Shown one piece after another: positions 16,736 to 24,669 of a stretch of DNA of 64,000 nt. The position numbers were made by a program, and so were the translations under genes. Each line of letters starts with the position of its first letter. Within the stretch, counting starts at the first letter, position 1. Location of the stretch: NCBI GenBank assembly GCA_965222315.1, contig OZ244951.1, forward strand, positions 1,488,001-1,552,000. Direction: 5' to 3'. The DNA comes from JACKII01 sp965222315. Lineage in GTDB: Bacteria; Pseudomonadota; Alphaproteobacteria; Bin95. The notes beneath the pieces are model-generated. The model was given only the letters and a program-made list of their open reading frames with translations. It was not told the origin of the DNA and ran no database searches.

Positions 16736-17621
16736 AATGCCCGGCCCCGCGGTGTTTCTGGACCCGGGCGCCATAGGCTTGGCTGACGCGGTCGAAAATG
16801 ATTGCGATGGCCACGATCGCCAAACCGTTCAGCAGTCCCATGGTGAAATACTGGTTGGTAATCGCCTTCAGCACGGGCTGGCCGAGGCCCTTCACGCCGA
16901 TCATCGACGCGATCACAACCATGGCAAGCGCCATCATGATGGTCTGGTTGATGCCCGCCATAATGTTTGGCATGGCAAGCGGGATCTGCACGCCCAGCAG
17001 GCGCTGACGGAAGTTGGCGCCGAATGCGTTGGCGGCTTCCAGCACATCCTTGTCGACCAACCGAATGCCGAGGTTGGTCAGGCGGATCACTGGGGGAATG
17101 GCATAAATGACAACGGCAATGACGCCCGGCACGCGCCCAATCCCCAATAGCATCACCACCGGGATCAGGTAGACGAAGGGCGGCATGGTTTGCATGACGT
17201 CCAGAACCGGTGTGACCGTCGATTGGACGCGGTCATACCGGGCCATGGCGACGCCTATCGGAATGCCGATGACGATCGAGAGAATGGTACAAACAAGAAT
17301 GATTGAAATCGTACTCATGGTATCTTCCCACATGCCGAAGACACCAATCAGGACAAAGGCGACGATCACGCCGATCACCATACGAATGCTGCGGGCAGCG
17401 CCATAGGCGAGAGCGGCCACGACGGCAATAACCAACCACCAGGGTGAGTTCAGCAATATTTGCTCGAACCAAATCATAAAACGCAGCAACGGGTCGAAAA
17501 AATCTTCGATCGCGACACCGTAGGATCGAGAGAACTCCCGATACACGTCATCGACATTGCGTCGCAATGCCAGCAAGGTTTCCCGCGGCAACGCTGGGAA
17601 TTCGACCAACCAGTCAGCCAT
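16734..17621 (-). CDS. proW: Glycine betaine ABC transporter permease
   Basis: A 295-residue membrane protein of the ProW/OpuAB type. An N-terminal cytoplasmic segment (to about residue 65) precedes about six helices. The binding-protein-dependent transport motif with FGANFRQRLLGVQIPLAMPNIMAG (EAA loop, split here) lies near residue 205. I chose MADWLVEF at 17621, which has GAGG upstream, over an in-frame start at 17660. A hairpin at 17710-17731 separates it from proX. It works with ProV and the periplasmic ProX to import compatible solutes under osmotic stress. Confidence 0.9.
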   Translation of the reverse strand: MADWLVEFPALPRETLLALRRNVDDVYREFSRSYGVAIEDFFDPLLRFMIWFEQILLNSPWWLVIAVVAALAYGAARSIRMVIGVIVAFVLIGVFGMWEDTMSTISIILVCTILSIVIGIPIGVAMARYDRVQSTVTPVLDVMQTMPPFVYLIPVVMLLGIGRVPGVIAVVIYAIPPVIRLTNLGIRLVDKDVLEAANAFGANFRQRLLGVQIPLAMPNIMAGINQTIMMALAMVVIASMIGVKGLGQPVLKAITNQYFTMGLLNGLAIVAIAIIFDRVSQAYGARVQKHRGAGH

Positions 17622-17709
17622 CGTTTTAGCCTCGATGTTGTTTCTTGTTGTCTGTTTCAACAGAAATAGAATTAGGGCCCAAGTGAACTATCGTTCCCCA
17701 TGGGCCCCG

Positions 17710-17731
17710 CCGCAGCCGACGGAGGCTGCGG
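17710..17731 (-). promoter_or_regulatory. Intercistronic hairpin between proX and proW
   Basis: CCGCAGCC and GGCTGCGG form a perfect 8-bp stem with a 6-base loop. There is no T-run. Its place directly after the binding-protein gene matches the hairpin at 3552-3590, and it may similarly protect or separate the binding-protein message. Confidence 0.55.
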
Positions 17732-17776
17732 AACTGCGGGCGCTGCGGTCGGCCGCGGCGCCCGCCAGTCCTGCGA

Positions 17777-18775
17777 TTAGATCGCGTCTTTGATTTTGGC
17801 AGCGACCTCGTCAGAGACCCAGCCGGTCCAAAGGTCCTCATTATTCTTCAAGAAATAATAGGCACCTTCTTCGCCGGAGTATTGGTTCGTGTCCATATAG
17901 GCCAGAACTTCGTTGGCAACAGCGTTCGACCATGCGCGTTTGTTCAGATAGTCGATCGCCTCCGGCGCGCGTTCAGCCAGGTCTTTGGTCACCACGGTCA
18001 CGACCGACGCTTTCGGCCAATCATTGGGTTTCGGCTCGAGACAATTGGGTTCCAACGTGCAATTGTTCCATTCGTCGGCGTTATGCTCCACACCGAAGTC
18101 CAGCTTGTACATCGGATACTTGCCCAACACCGCGGTCGGCGCCCAATAGTAGCCGAGCCATGCTTCCTCGCGCTCATAAGCTTTCGCAATTGAGCCCGCG
18201 AGACCGGCACCGGAGCCCGGATCGACCAATTCGAAGCCCTTGTCTTCGGCACCGAAGGCGCGGAACAGGTTCTCGGACACGATCTGGCAATTCCAGCCAG
18301 ACGGGCATCCAAAGACAGCGCCAGTGTCCGGCAACTCAGGATGCTTGAACAGGTCCGGCCGTTCTAGCGCATCCTCGACCGTCTCGATATCCGGGTTGGC
18401 ATCCTTCACGTATTGCGGGATCCACCAACCCTCTTCGCCGCCGTCCGTCAGGATTTCGGCCGCGTAGGCAAGCCGGCCTTCCTTAACAGCATCATCGATC
18501 TGCTTTTTCACGTTGTTCGGCCAGATTTCCGGCGCCACATCCGGTTCGCCTTTTTCAACCATGGAGGTCGAGGTCGGCATGGTGTCGCCCGGCACAAGTT
18601 CGACCGAGCAGCCATAACCCTCTTCCAGGATGATCTTATCGACGTAGGCCGCGAACTCGGCGGAAGCCCAGTTCATATCGGCGATGGTAACACGGCCGCA
18701 TTCGGCGTGAGCTGGCTGGAATGCCATTAGCGCCACACCGGCAGCACCGGCTAGCGTACTTAACATTACTCGCAT
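17777..18775 (-). CDS. proX: Glycine betaine-type substrate-binding protein
   Basis: This 332-residue periplasmic protein has a signal peptide (about 1-24, ending AHA) and an OpuAC domain. Diagnostic parts are ADMNWASAEFAAYV, PDVAPEIWPNN, GWWIPQYV, GYYWAPTAVLGKY and the C-terminal W/Y-rich portion; aromatic residues in these binders cage the quaternary ammonium group. GGGAGA lies 9 bases upstream of the ATG at 18775, which is preferred over 18802. It is the first gene of the importer operon. The 324-base region upstream is AT-rich for this genome and presumably carries osmotic or choline-type control, but I recognise no operator. Confidence 0.88.
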   Translation of the reverse strand: MRVMLSTLAGAAGVALMAFQPAHAECGRVTIADMNWASAEFAAYVDKIILEEGYGCSVELVPGDTMPTSTSMVEKGEPDVAPEIWPNNVKKQIDDAVKEGRLAYAAEILTDGGEEGWWIPQYVKDANPDIETVEDALERPDLFKHPELPDTGAVFGCPSGWNCQIVSENLFRAFGAEDKGFELVDPGSGAGLAGSIAKAYEREEAWLGYYWAPTAVLGKYPMYKLDFGVEHNADEWNNCTLEPNCLEPKPNDWPKASVVTVVTKDLAERAPEAIDYLNKRAWSNAVANEVLAYMDTNQYSGEEGAYYFLKNNEDLWTGWVSDEVAAKIKDAI

Positions 18776-19099
18776 GAGGATATTTCTCCCTAACCTGCGC
18801 ATTCATTTATAGTACAGTTGTTCCGACCCATAATTACTACAGGCCGCCCGATAACGTAGGGTCTATTGTGGCGAGTGCAGTCTTCAGTCATTTTTCAAGT
18901 AACCAGGGACTATACTCGTGCGCTAATTAGTTAATCAGCAGCAGACCCAGTATCTGTGTAAAGCTGCATCACACAGAGACACTACATTACTAAACGCTCC
19001 CTGCAAAGTCGACCCCTTAAAGTCTACGCCTTAAGGCCGAAAAATCCAGCAGACGCCCGGCCTGAGATTTCATTTCAGGCAGCGCCAAACTGCCTGGCG
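18776..19099. other. Gene-free region upstream of proX
   Basis: A 324-base, comparatively AT-rich stretch between proX and the pterin dehydratase gene. It contains TATAAA (minus strand, near 18810) as a possible -10 without a matching -35, and a short hairpin GCGCCA/TGGCGC near 19083-19101 just after the dehydratase stop. No RNA gene or coding frame is evident. Confidence 0.4.
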
Positions 19100-19396
19100 C
19101 TAATGTCTCGCCGCGGCGCGGTCGATGAACTCGGCCAGTTTGATGTCCAGGGCCGTCAAACCATCGGCATCATGCGTGCTCAGCGTGATGTCTACGCGGC
19201 TATAGACATTAAACCATTCGGGGTGGTGGTCGAGCTTCTCCGCCGCCAGCGCGACTTCCGTCATGAAGCCGAATGCAGAGGTGAAATCGTCGAATTTGAT
19301 CGACCGGAAGATCGCATCCCGTCCATCGACGGTCTGCCATTCCGGAATTGCGGCCATGACCGCGCGCCGTTCACCCTCGGGTATCAAAGTGCGCAT
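19100..19396 (-). CDS. 4a-hydroxytetrahydrobiopterin dehydratase (pterin carbinolamine dehydratase)
   Basis: The 98-residue length and the motif EKLDHHPEWFNVYSRVDI (catalytic HH and W) followed by LSTHDADGLT identify a PhhB/DCoH enzyme. It regenerates the pterin cofactor of aromatic amino acid hydroxylases; in bacteria without one it may serve folate or molybdopterin metabolism. No phenylalanine hydroxylase gene is in the window. It is divergent from the zincin gene, with 52 bases between the two starts. Confidence 0.93.
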   Translation of the reverse strand: MRTLIPEGERRAVMAAIPEWQTVDGRDAIFRSIKFDDFTSAFGFMTEVALAAEKLDHHPEWFNVYSRVDITLSTHDADGLTALDIKLAEFIDRAAARH

Positions 19397-19448
19397 TTCG
19401 TGATTTCTCCCGGTTGGATAAAGGTATTGCCGATGCCAGTATAGGGAA

Positions 19449-19856
19449 ATGGAAGCGCGACGCCCCCCTTCATTGGAAGAGATGCTCAGCTATGCGGAAG
19501 CTGCCCTGGCCGATATCCCGCCTGGGCTGCGGGAGCATGCCCGCAGCATCGCCATCCTGATTGAGGAATTCCCCGATGCGGACACGATCAGAGAGATGCG
19601 GCTGGAAACGCCCTTCGACCTGTTGGGGCTCTATTCTGGTGTATCCCTGGACCGGAAAAGTATCAGCGACACGCCAGATGACCAAGACCGCATCTTCCTC
19701 TACCGCCAGCCTATCCTCGCCTATTGGTGTGAAACGGGCGAGGATCTGGCCCACTTGGTGCGCCACGTGCTGATCCACGAGATCGGCCACCATTTCGGCT
19801 TGTCCGACGATGATATGGAGGCACTGGAAGCGCAAGCGGGTGACTGGCCTGACTGA
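19449..19856 (+). CDS. Small metallopeptidase-like zincin
   Basis: A 135-residue acidic protein with the zinc motif HEIGHHFGLSDDDM near residue 111, plus the FDLLGLYSGVSL segment typical of the small bacterial zincin-like family (often listed as metallopeptidase family protein, DUF1025-type). No signal peptide is seen, so it is cytoplasmic. Function in this family is not well defined. It ends convergently with the leu operon terminator region. Confidence 0.85.
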   Translation: MEARRPPSLEEMLSYAEAALADIPPGLREHARSIAILIEEFPDADTIREMRLETPFDLLGLYSGVSLDRKSISDTPDDQDRIFLYRQPILAYWCETGEDLAHLVRHVLIHEIGHHFGLSDDDMEALEAQAGDWPD

Positions 19857-19981
19857 CAGGCCCCGCTAATAGAGGCTTCCCCTTTTTTTCGGCTAAGGTC
19901 TGGTGGATACGCACCACGCGCCAGAACCGGGCTAGGACCGGAAATGCGTCGGTCGCCAGCGGCGCGACGGTGTTTTGAACG

Positions 19982-20013
19982 AAAAAGAGGCCCAGACGTT
20001 CGTCTGGACCTCT
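19982..20013 (-). terminator. Rho-independent terminator of the leuD-end operon
   Basis: On the minus strand AGAGGTCCAGAC and GTCTGGGCCTCT form a 12-bp stem (one G-U) with loop GAAC, followed by five T. It lies about 23 bases beyond the leuD stop and would end transcripts coming from leuC-leuD or the whole ffh-leuD block. Confidence 0.9.
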
Positions 20014-20035
20014 GCATAAAGCAACGGGAAATGAG

Positions 20036-20659
20036 CTACTCCGCAGCGATACTGGGCGCCCAGGGCCGGGCCTGGCCGTCCTTGCCTTCGAAATTGTCGA
20101 TATCGTTACCCTTCTCCAGGGTCAGGCCGATATCGTCGAGGCCGTTCAGCAGGCAGTGCTTGCGGAAGGGGTCCACGTCGAACGGCACTTTCTCGCCGTT
20201 CGGACGGGTGATCTCCTGGGCTTCCAGATCGACGGTCAGGCGGGCGTTCGCACCTTTCCGCGCGTCGTCCATCAGTTCATCGACCACTTCCTTCGGGAGC
20301 TTGATCAGAAGCATCCCGTTCTTGAAGCTGTTGTTGAAGAAGATGTCGGCGAAGTCGGTGCCGATCACGGTCTTCACCCCAAAATCCGCCAGCGCCCAGG
20401 GGGCGTGTTCGCGGGAGGAACCGCAGCCGAAATTGTCGCCGACCACCAGGACTTCCGCGCTGCGGTAAGCTTCCTGGTTCAGGACAAAGCCCTCTTTTTC
20501 CGAGCCGTCTTCATTGAAGCGCTGGTCGTTGAACAGGTACTTGCCGAGGCCGACACGCTCGATCGTCTTGAGGAAGCGCGCCGGGATGATCTTGTCGGTG
20601 TCGATATTCGGCGAGGGCATGGGGGCCGCAACGCCGGTGAAGGTCTCAAACTTCCGCAT
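20036..20659 (-). CDS. leuD: 3-isopropylmalate dehydratase small subunit
   Basis: The 207-residue swivel-domain subunit of isopropylmalate isomerase, which converts 2- to 3-isopropylmalate in leucine synthesis with LeuC. Typical motifs are PSPNIDTDKIIPARFLKTI near residue 14, FGCGSSREHAPWAL near 77 and FADIFFNNSFKNG near 102. It is last in the block leuC - acidic ORF - leuD, 23 bases after the small ORF, and is followed by an intrinsic terminator. Confidence 0.97.
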   Translation of the reverse strand: MRKFETFTGVAAPMPSPNIDTDKIIPARFLKTIERVGLGKYLFNDQRFNEDGSEKEGFVLNQEAYRSAEVLVVGDNFGCGSSREHAPWALADFGVKTVIGTDFADIFFNNSFKNGMLLIKLPKEVVDELMDDARKGANARLTVDLEAQEITRPNGEKVPFDVDPFRKHCLLNGLDDIGLTLEKGNDIDNFEGKDGQARPWAPSIAAE

Positions 20660-20682
20660 GATTTTTCCTCCAGCTACCGAAG

Positions 20683-20871
20683 TCAGTTTAACAGGTCGTC
20701 TTCGCGCTCGTACAAGGCGACGAAGTGCACGAGATGGGCCGAGTCGATCTGATGCAACTGACCGGTCGCGTCGTCGCGGATGAACAGTTCGCCCAGCGCT
20801 TCCGGCTCGTCGTCTTCATCGTCTTCGTCGAGCCAGTCACAATCGAGGTCGAGGGCGATCATTGGGTTCAT
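20683..20871 (-). CDS. Small acidic protein encoded between leuC and leuD
   Basis: A 62-residue frame starts at the ATG at 20871-20869, which overlaps the leuC stop in the sequence TAATG, so translation is probably coupled. The product starts MNPMIALDLDCDWLDEDDED, is very acidic in its first half, and continues with FIRDDATGQLHQIDSAHLVHFVALY. The second half has an alternating pattern fitting beta strand then helix. I do not recognise a family. Its tight placement between the two subunits of one enzyme suggests a role in their assembly, iron-sulfur maturation or expression balance, which is inference. A longer in-frame extension into leuC is unlikely. Confidence 0.7.
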   Translation of the reverse strand: MNPMIALDLDCDWLDEDDEDDEPEALGELFIRDDATGQLHQIDSAHLVHFVALYEREDDLLN

Positions 20872-22277
20872 TAAGTCAATTCCCGTACGTCGGCCAAATG
20901 GCCGGTGATGGCCGCCGCCGCCGCCATGGCAGGGCTGACCAGATGAGTGCGGCTGCCAGGACCCTGGCGGCCTTCGAAATTGCGGTTCGAGGTAGAGGCG
21001 CAACGCTGTCCCGGCGGAACCTTATCGTCGTTCATGGCTAGGCACATGGAACAGCCCGGCTCGCGCCACTCGAAGCCAGCCTCGATCAGGATCTCGTCGA
21101 GGCCCTCCTGCTCTGCCTGCTCACGCACCAGGCCGGAGCCGGGCACGATCAACGCTCGGACGTTGTCGGCGACCTTCTTGCCCTTGGCGACTGCGGCGGC
21201 GGCGCGGATATCTTCGATCCGGCCGTTGGTGCAGGAGCCGACAAAAACCATGTCGACCTTGATGTCGGTGAGCTTCTGACCGGCCTTCAGGTCCATGTAT
21301 TCGATGGAGCGCTCGACCGCGGCGCGGCGGTGCTCGTCGGCGATGGTTGCCGGGTCAGGCACGGCGCCCGTGATCGGCAGCGCGTCCTGCGGACTGGTGC
21401 CCCAGGTCACGTATGGGATGATCTCCGCCGCGTCGAGGACCACTTCCTTGTCGTAGACCGCGCCTTCGTCGGACGGCAGGCTCTTCCAGTAGGCAACGGC
21501 AGCATCCCAGGCAGCGCCCTTCGGCGCATAGGGGCGGCCCTTCAGGTACTCGAAGGTGGTTTCGTCCGGCGCGACCATGCCGGCGCGCGCGCCTGCCTCG
21601 ATCGCCATGTTGCAGACGGTCATCCGGCCTTCCATTGAGAGGCCGCGAATGGCTTCGCCTGCAAACTCGATGACGTGGCCGGTCCCGCCTGCGGTGCCAA
21701 TCTTGCCGATGATGGCCAGGACCAGATCCTTCGCGGTCGTGCCCACGGGCGGCTTGCCGTTTACGGTCACGCGCATGTTCTTGGCGGGGCGCTGGATCAG
21801 CGTCTGAGTTGCCATCACATGCTCGACCTCGGACGTGCCGATGCCGAAGGCCAGGCCGCCGAACGCGCCGTGCGTCGCCGTGTGGCTGTCGCCACAGACC
21901 ACCGTCATGCCGGGCTGGGTCAGGCCCTGCTCCGGCCCGATAATGTGCACGATACCCTGGCGCACATCCATGACCGGGAAATAGGGGACGCCGAACGCCT
22001 TGACGTTCTTCTCCAGCGTTTCGACCTGGATGCGGGACTCTTCGTTTTCGATGCCGCCCGCGCGGTTGGTGGTCGGAATGTTGTGATCGACCACCGCCAG
22101 GTGCTTGTCCGGGCGGCGTAGGCCGCGGCCCGCCATACGCAGGCCCTCGAAAGCCTGCGGGCTGGTCACTTCATGGACGAGATGCAGGTCGATATAAATC
22201 AGGCAGGTGCCGTCCTCTTGGGTGGCGACCAGATGATTTTCCCAAATCTTGTCAAAAAGCGTACGCGGACCCGCCAT
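20871..22277 (-). CDS. leuC: 3-isopropylmalate dehydratase large subunit
   Basis: The 468-residue aconitase-superfamily subunit carrying the 4Fe-4S cluster. Visible motifs are VCGDSHTATHGAFGGLAFGI near residue 128, the first cluster Cys in VFVGSCTNGRIEDI near 345 and the other two in EPGCSMCLAMN near 408. AGGAGA precedes the ATG. It is separated from rplS by 77 bases containing a hairpin at 22313-22340, so it may be read from the ribosomal transcript, its own promoter or both. Confidence 0.97.
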   Translation of the reverse strand: MAGPRTLFDKIWENHLVATQEDGTCLIYIDLHLVHEVTSPQAFEGLRMAGRGLRRPDKHLAVVDHNIPTTNRAGGIENEESRIQVETLEKNVKAFGVPYFPVMDVRQGIVHIIGPEQGLTQPGMTVVCGDSHTATHGAFGGLAFGIGTSEVEHVMATQTLIQRPAKNMRVTVNGKPPVGTTAKDLVLAIIGKIGTAGGTGHVIEFAGEAIRGLSMEGRMTVCNMAIEAGARAGMVAPDETTFEYLKGRPYAPKGAAWDAAVAYWKSLPSDEGAVYDKEVVLDAAEIIPYVTWGTSPQDALPITGAVPDPATIADEHRRAAVERSIEYMDLKAGQKLTDIKVDMVFVGSCTNGRIEDIRAAAAVAKGKKVADNVRALIVPGSGLVREQAEQEGLDEILIEAGFEWREPGCSMCLAMNDDKVPPGQRCASTSNRNFEGRQGPGSRTHLVSPAMAAAAAITGHLADVRELT

Positions 22278-22312
22278 CGCTGAAATCTCCTAGCGTTTCT
22301 AGCCCCAGAATT

Positions 22313-22340
22313 CCGGGCGCTCTATCTACAGCGCGCCCGG
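22313..22340 (-). promoter_or_regulatory. Hairpin between rplS and leuC
   Basis: CCGGGCGC and GCGCCCGG form a perfect 8-bp stem separated by 12 bases. No T-run follows, so it is more likely an attenuating or stabilising element than a full terminator of the ribosomal operon. Confidence 0.5.
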
Positions 22341-22354
22341 CATCCAGATCAATG

Positions 22355-22789
22355 CTACTCGTTCGGAGCAGCAGCTTCCGCACCAGCGTTGGCACGCGCG
22401 GCAGCCTTGGCCTCCATCGCGTTCCGCGAGGCGCGGCTGCGCTCGGTGATGCGCGCGGACTTACCGCGGCGCTCGCGCAGGTAGTAGAGTTTCGCCCGGC
22501 GCACGCGGCCCATGCGGACCACCACAATGCTGTCGATATTCGGGGAATAGAGCGGGAAGACACGCTCCACGCCTTCGCCCGACGAAATCTTGCGCACGGT
22601 GAAGGACGAAGACATGCCGGCGCTCTTGCGTGCGATGCAGACGCCTTCATAGGCCTGCACACGTTCCCTGGTGCCTTCGACGACCTTGTAGTTCACGCGC
22701 ACGGTATCGCCCGGACGGAATTCCGGAACCGGCCGCTCCGACACCAGCTTGGCGATGTTTTCGGCCTCGATTTGTCTGATGAGATCCAT
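22355..22789 (-). CDS. rplS: 50S ribosomal protein L19
   Basis: A 144-residue L19 with the family core FRPGDTVRVNYKVVEGTRER, AYEGVCIARKSAGMSSSFTV, ERVFPLYSPNIDSIVVVRMG and RRAKLYYLRERRGKSARI. The C-terminal 25 residues are an Ala-rich extension common in alphaproteobacteria. It is last of the group rpsP-rimM-trmD-rplS and follows trmD by 9 bases. Confidence 0.97.
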   Translation of the reverse strand: MDLIRQIEAENIAKLVSERPVPEFRPGDTVRVNYKVVEGTRERVQAYEGVCIARKSAGMSSSFTVRKISSGEGVERVFPLYSPNIDSIVVVRMGRVRRAKLYYLRERRGKSARITERSRASRNAMEAKAAARANAGAEAAAPNE

Positions 22790-22798
22790 GGTTTCAAC

Positions 22799-23521
22799 CT
22801 AGCCTTTTTGTTGATGCGCCGCCGCTTGGCTCAAGCGTCCGGCGTAACGGGCCCAGAGATCCGGGCGCCGTTGTTGGGTTATTTTCTCGGCCTCCGCGCG
22901 CCGCCAGGCCGCAATTGCCGCGTGATTGCCGGAAAGCAGGACTTCCGGCACCGCCCTGCCGTGCCACTCGGCCGGGCGGGTGTATTGAGGGTATTCCAGC
23001 AGGCCGCTCTCAAAGCTTTCCTCCGAGAGCGATGCCGGGTCGCCGATCACGCCCGGCAGCAGCCGGACGCAGGCATCAAGCAAGGTGAGTGCCGCTACTT
23101 CGCCGCCTGAAAGCACGAAATCGCCGACACTGACTTCCGTCAAGTTGCGGTCATCGATCAGGCGCTGATCAATGCCTTCGTACCGGCCGCAAAGCAAGGT
23201 GACGGCTGGCCCTGCGGCAAGTTCTTTCACCAGTTCCTGGTCCAGCCGCCTGCCGCGCGGCGAGAGGTAGATGACCGGCCCGCGCGGGTCGGCGTTGGCC
23301 GCCAGCGCCTTGTCCAGGACATCCGCCCGCATCACCATGCCCGCGCCGCCGCCGAACGGATTGTCGTCCACCGTCGCGTGGCGGTCGTCGGCATAGCCGC
23401 GGATATTTATGGCTTCCAGCAACCAATCCCTGCGCTCCAACGCCCGTCCGGCCAGCGAATGGCCGAGAGGGCCCGGGAACATTTCCGGGAACAGTGTCAG
23501 GACCGTGGCTTTCCAGCTCAT
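22799..23521 (-). CDS. trmD: tRNA (guanine-N1)-methyltransferase
   Basis: TrmD methylates G37 next to the anticodon to prevent +1 frameshifting. The 240-residue protein shows the trefoil-knot SAM site: GGGAGMVMRADVLDKAL near residue 57, LLCGRYEGIDQR near 109 and VSVGDFVLSGGEVAAL near 131. Its ATG overlaps the rimM stop (ATGA), indicating translational coupling. Confidence 0.97.
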   Translation of the reverse strand: MSWKATVLTLFPEMFPGPLGHSLAGRALERRDWLLEAINIRGYADDRHATVDDNPFGGGAGMVMRADVLDKALAANADPRGPVIYLSPRGRRLDQELVKELAAGPAVTLLCGRYEGIDQRLIDDRNLTEVSVGDFVLSGGEVAALTLLDACVRLLPGVIGDPASLSEESFESGLLEYPQYTRPAEWHGRAVPEVLLSGNHAAIAAWRRAEAEKITQQRRPDLWARYAGRLSQAAAHQQKG

Positions 23522-24114
23522 GGCTCACCTGCCAGCGAGCCGTCGTCACCGGTTTCGCCATCGTCATCTAGCAGGCCCGCCGGCGGGTCGACCACCACCT
23601 TGCCGCCCGCAATGTCGATGACCGGCACCACGTCGCGCGTGAATGGTACCAGTAGCGGCTTGCCGGATGCAGTATGGCTCAGTTCCAGCGAGTCGCCGGC
23701 ACCGAAGTCGAAGACTGCCCGTACCTTGCCGATTTCGGTCCCATCTGCCAGCACGGCTGCGAGCCCGATCAGGTCGGCATGGTAGAACTCATCCTCGTCT
23801 TCCATGGCAGGCAGCGCGCCTCGCGGCACATAGAGCCGGACGCCCCGCATGGCCTCGGCCGCTGTCCGGTCGGCAACGCCTTCCAGACGGACCAGAACCT
23901 GGCCCTTATGCATACCCAGCTTCTCGAATTGGAAAATCCGGGAGCCGTCGGCATTGCTCAGCGGTCCATAGGCGACGCAGTCTTCGGGAACCTCGGTGAA
24001 CGGCTTCAGGCGCAACAGGCCACGCACGCCATGGGCAGCCGCCACCGCGGCGACGCACACCCGCGCCTCCGTTGCAGCATTGCCCTTGGCATCAGCCGGT
24101 TTCGCCATGGTCAT
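23518..24114 (-). CDS. rimM: Ribosome maturation factor RimM
   Basis: About 198 residues with the N-terminal beta-barrel (VCVAAVAAAHGVRGLLRLKPF) and the C-terminal PRC-barrel segment (DEFYHADLIGL, then FGAGDSLEL and LVPFTRDVVPVIDI). RimM assists 30S head assembly around S19/S13. The start is ambiguous among in-frame ATGs at 24120, 24114 and 24108; I list 24114, which has GGGA 6 bases upstream. It overlaps trmD by 4 bases and follows rpsP closely. The C-terminus has an acidic Asp/Gly-rich tail. Confidence 0.93.
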   Translation of the reverse strand: MTMAKPADAKGNAATEARVCVAAVAAAHGVRGLLRLKPFTEVPEDCVAYGPLSNADGSRIFQFEKLGMHKGQVLVRLEGVADRTAAEAMRGVRLYVPRGALPAMEDEDEFYHADLIGLAAVLADGTEIGKVRAVFDFGAGDSLELSHTASGKPLLVPFTRDVVPVIDIAGGKVVVDPPAGLLDDDGETGDDGSLAGEP

Positions 24115-24138
24115 CACCATTCCCAAAGCCAGCCTTGC

Positions 24139-24609
24139 CTACTCAGCCTTGGTTTCTTCGGCGGCAGCCTCTTCAGCCGGGGCTTCTTCCTCAGCCGGGG
24201 CTTCCTCTGCAGGGGCTTCAGCAGCGGCCTTGGCTTCCTCGGCAGCGGCAGCAGCATCTTCTTCAGCCTGCTTGCGCCGGTCCTCGGCTTCTTTCAGGCG
24301 CTCCTGCGCCTTTGCCTTGGGCTGGTTCTTCTTGGTCTGCTCCGGCACGGCCCGGGCTTCCATCAGATCGGCAGCCGCCAGGAAGCGGGCAACCCGGTCG
24401 GTGGGGGTGGCGCCATGGCTCAGCCAATAGCTGATCCGGTCGTTGACCAGGCGGATTCGGTCCTCATGGTCTTTCGGCAGCATGGGGTTATAGGTGCCCA
24501 CGCGCTCGATGAAGCGGCCGTCACGGGGGCTGGTGCCCTCAGCAACGACGATGCGGTAATACGGGCGCTTCTTGGAACCGCCGCGGGTCAAACGCAGTCT
24601 CAATGGCAT
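24139..24609 (-). CDS. rpsP: 30S ribosomal protein S16 with long Ala/Glu tail
   Basis: The first 80 or so residues are a standard S16 (MPLRLRLTRGGSKKRPYYRI, FIERVGTYNPML, YWLSHGATPTDRVARFL). The protein then continues for about 70 residues of Lys/Glu/Ala-rich low-complexity sequence, giving 156 residues in all. Such tails are frequent in alphaproteobacterial S16 but are long here. It heads the group rpsP-rimM-trmD-rplS and lies 60 bases after ffh. Confidence 0.97.
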   Translation of the reverse strand: MPLRLRLTRGGSKKRPYYRIVVAEGTSPRDGRFIERVGTYNPMLPKDHEDRIRLVNDRISYWLSHGATPTDRVARFLAAADLMEARAVPEQTKKNQPKAKAQERLKEAEDRRKQAEEDAAAAAEEAKAAAEAPAEEAPAEEEAPAEEAAAEETKAE

Positions 24610-24669
24610 ACGAAAACTGTCTCCTTTGTACTGTTCAGGCCACCAGTGGTGGTCAAATGGTCAAACTGT

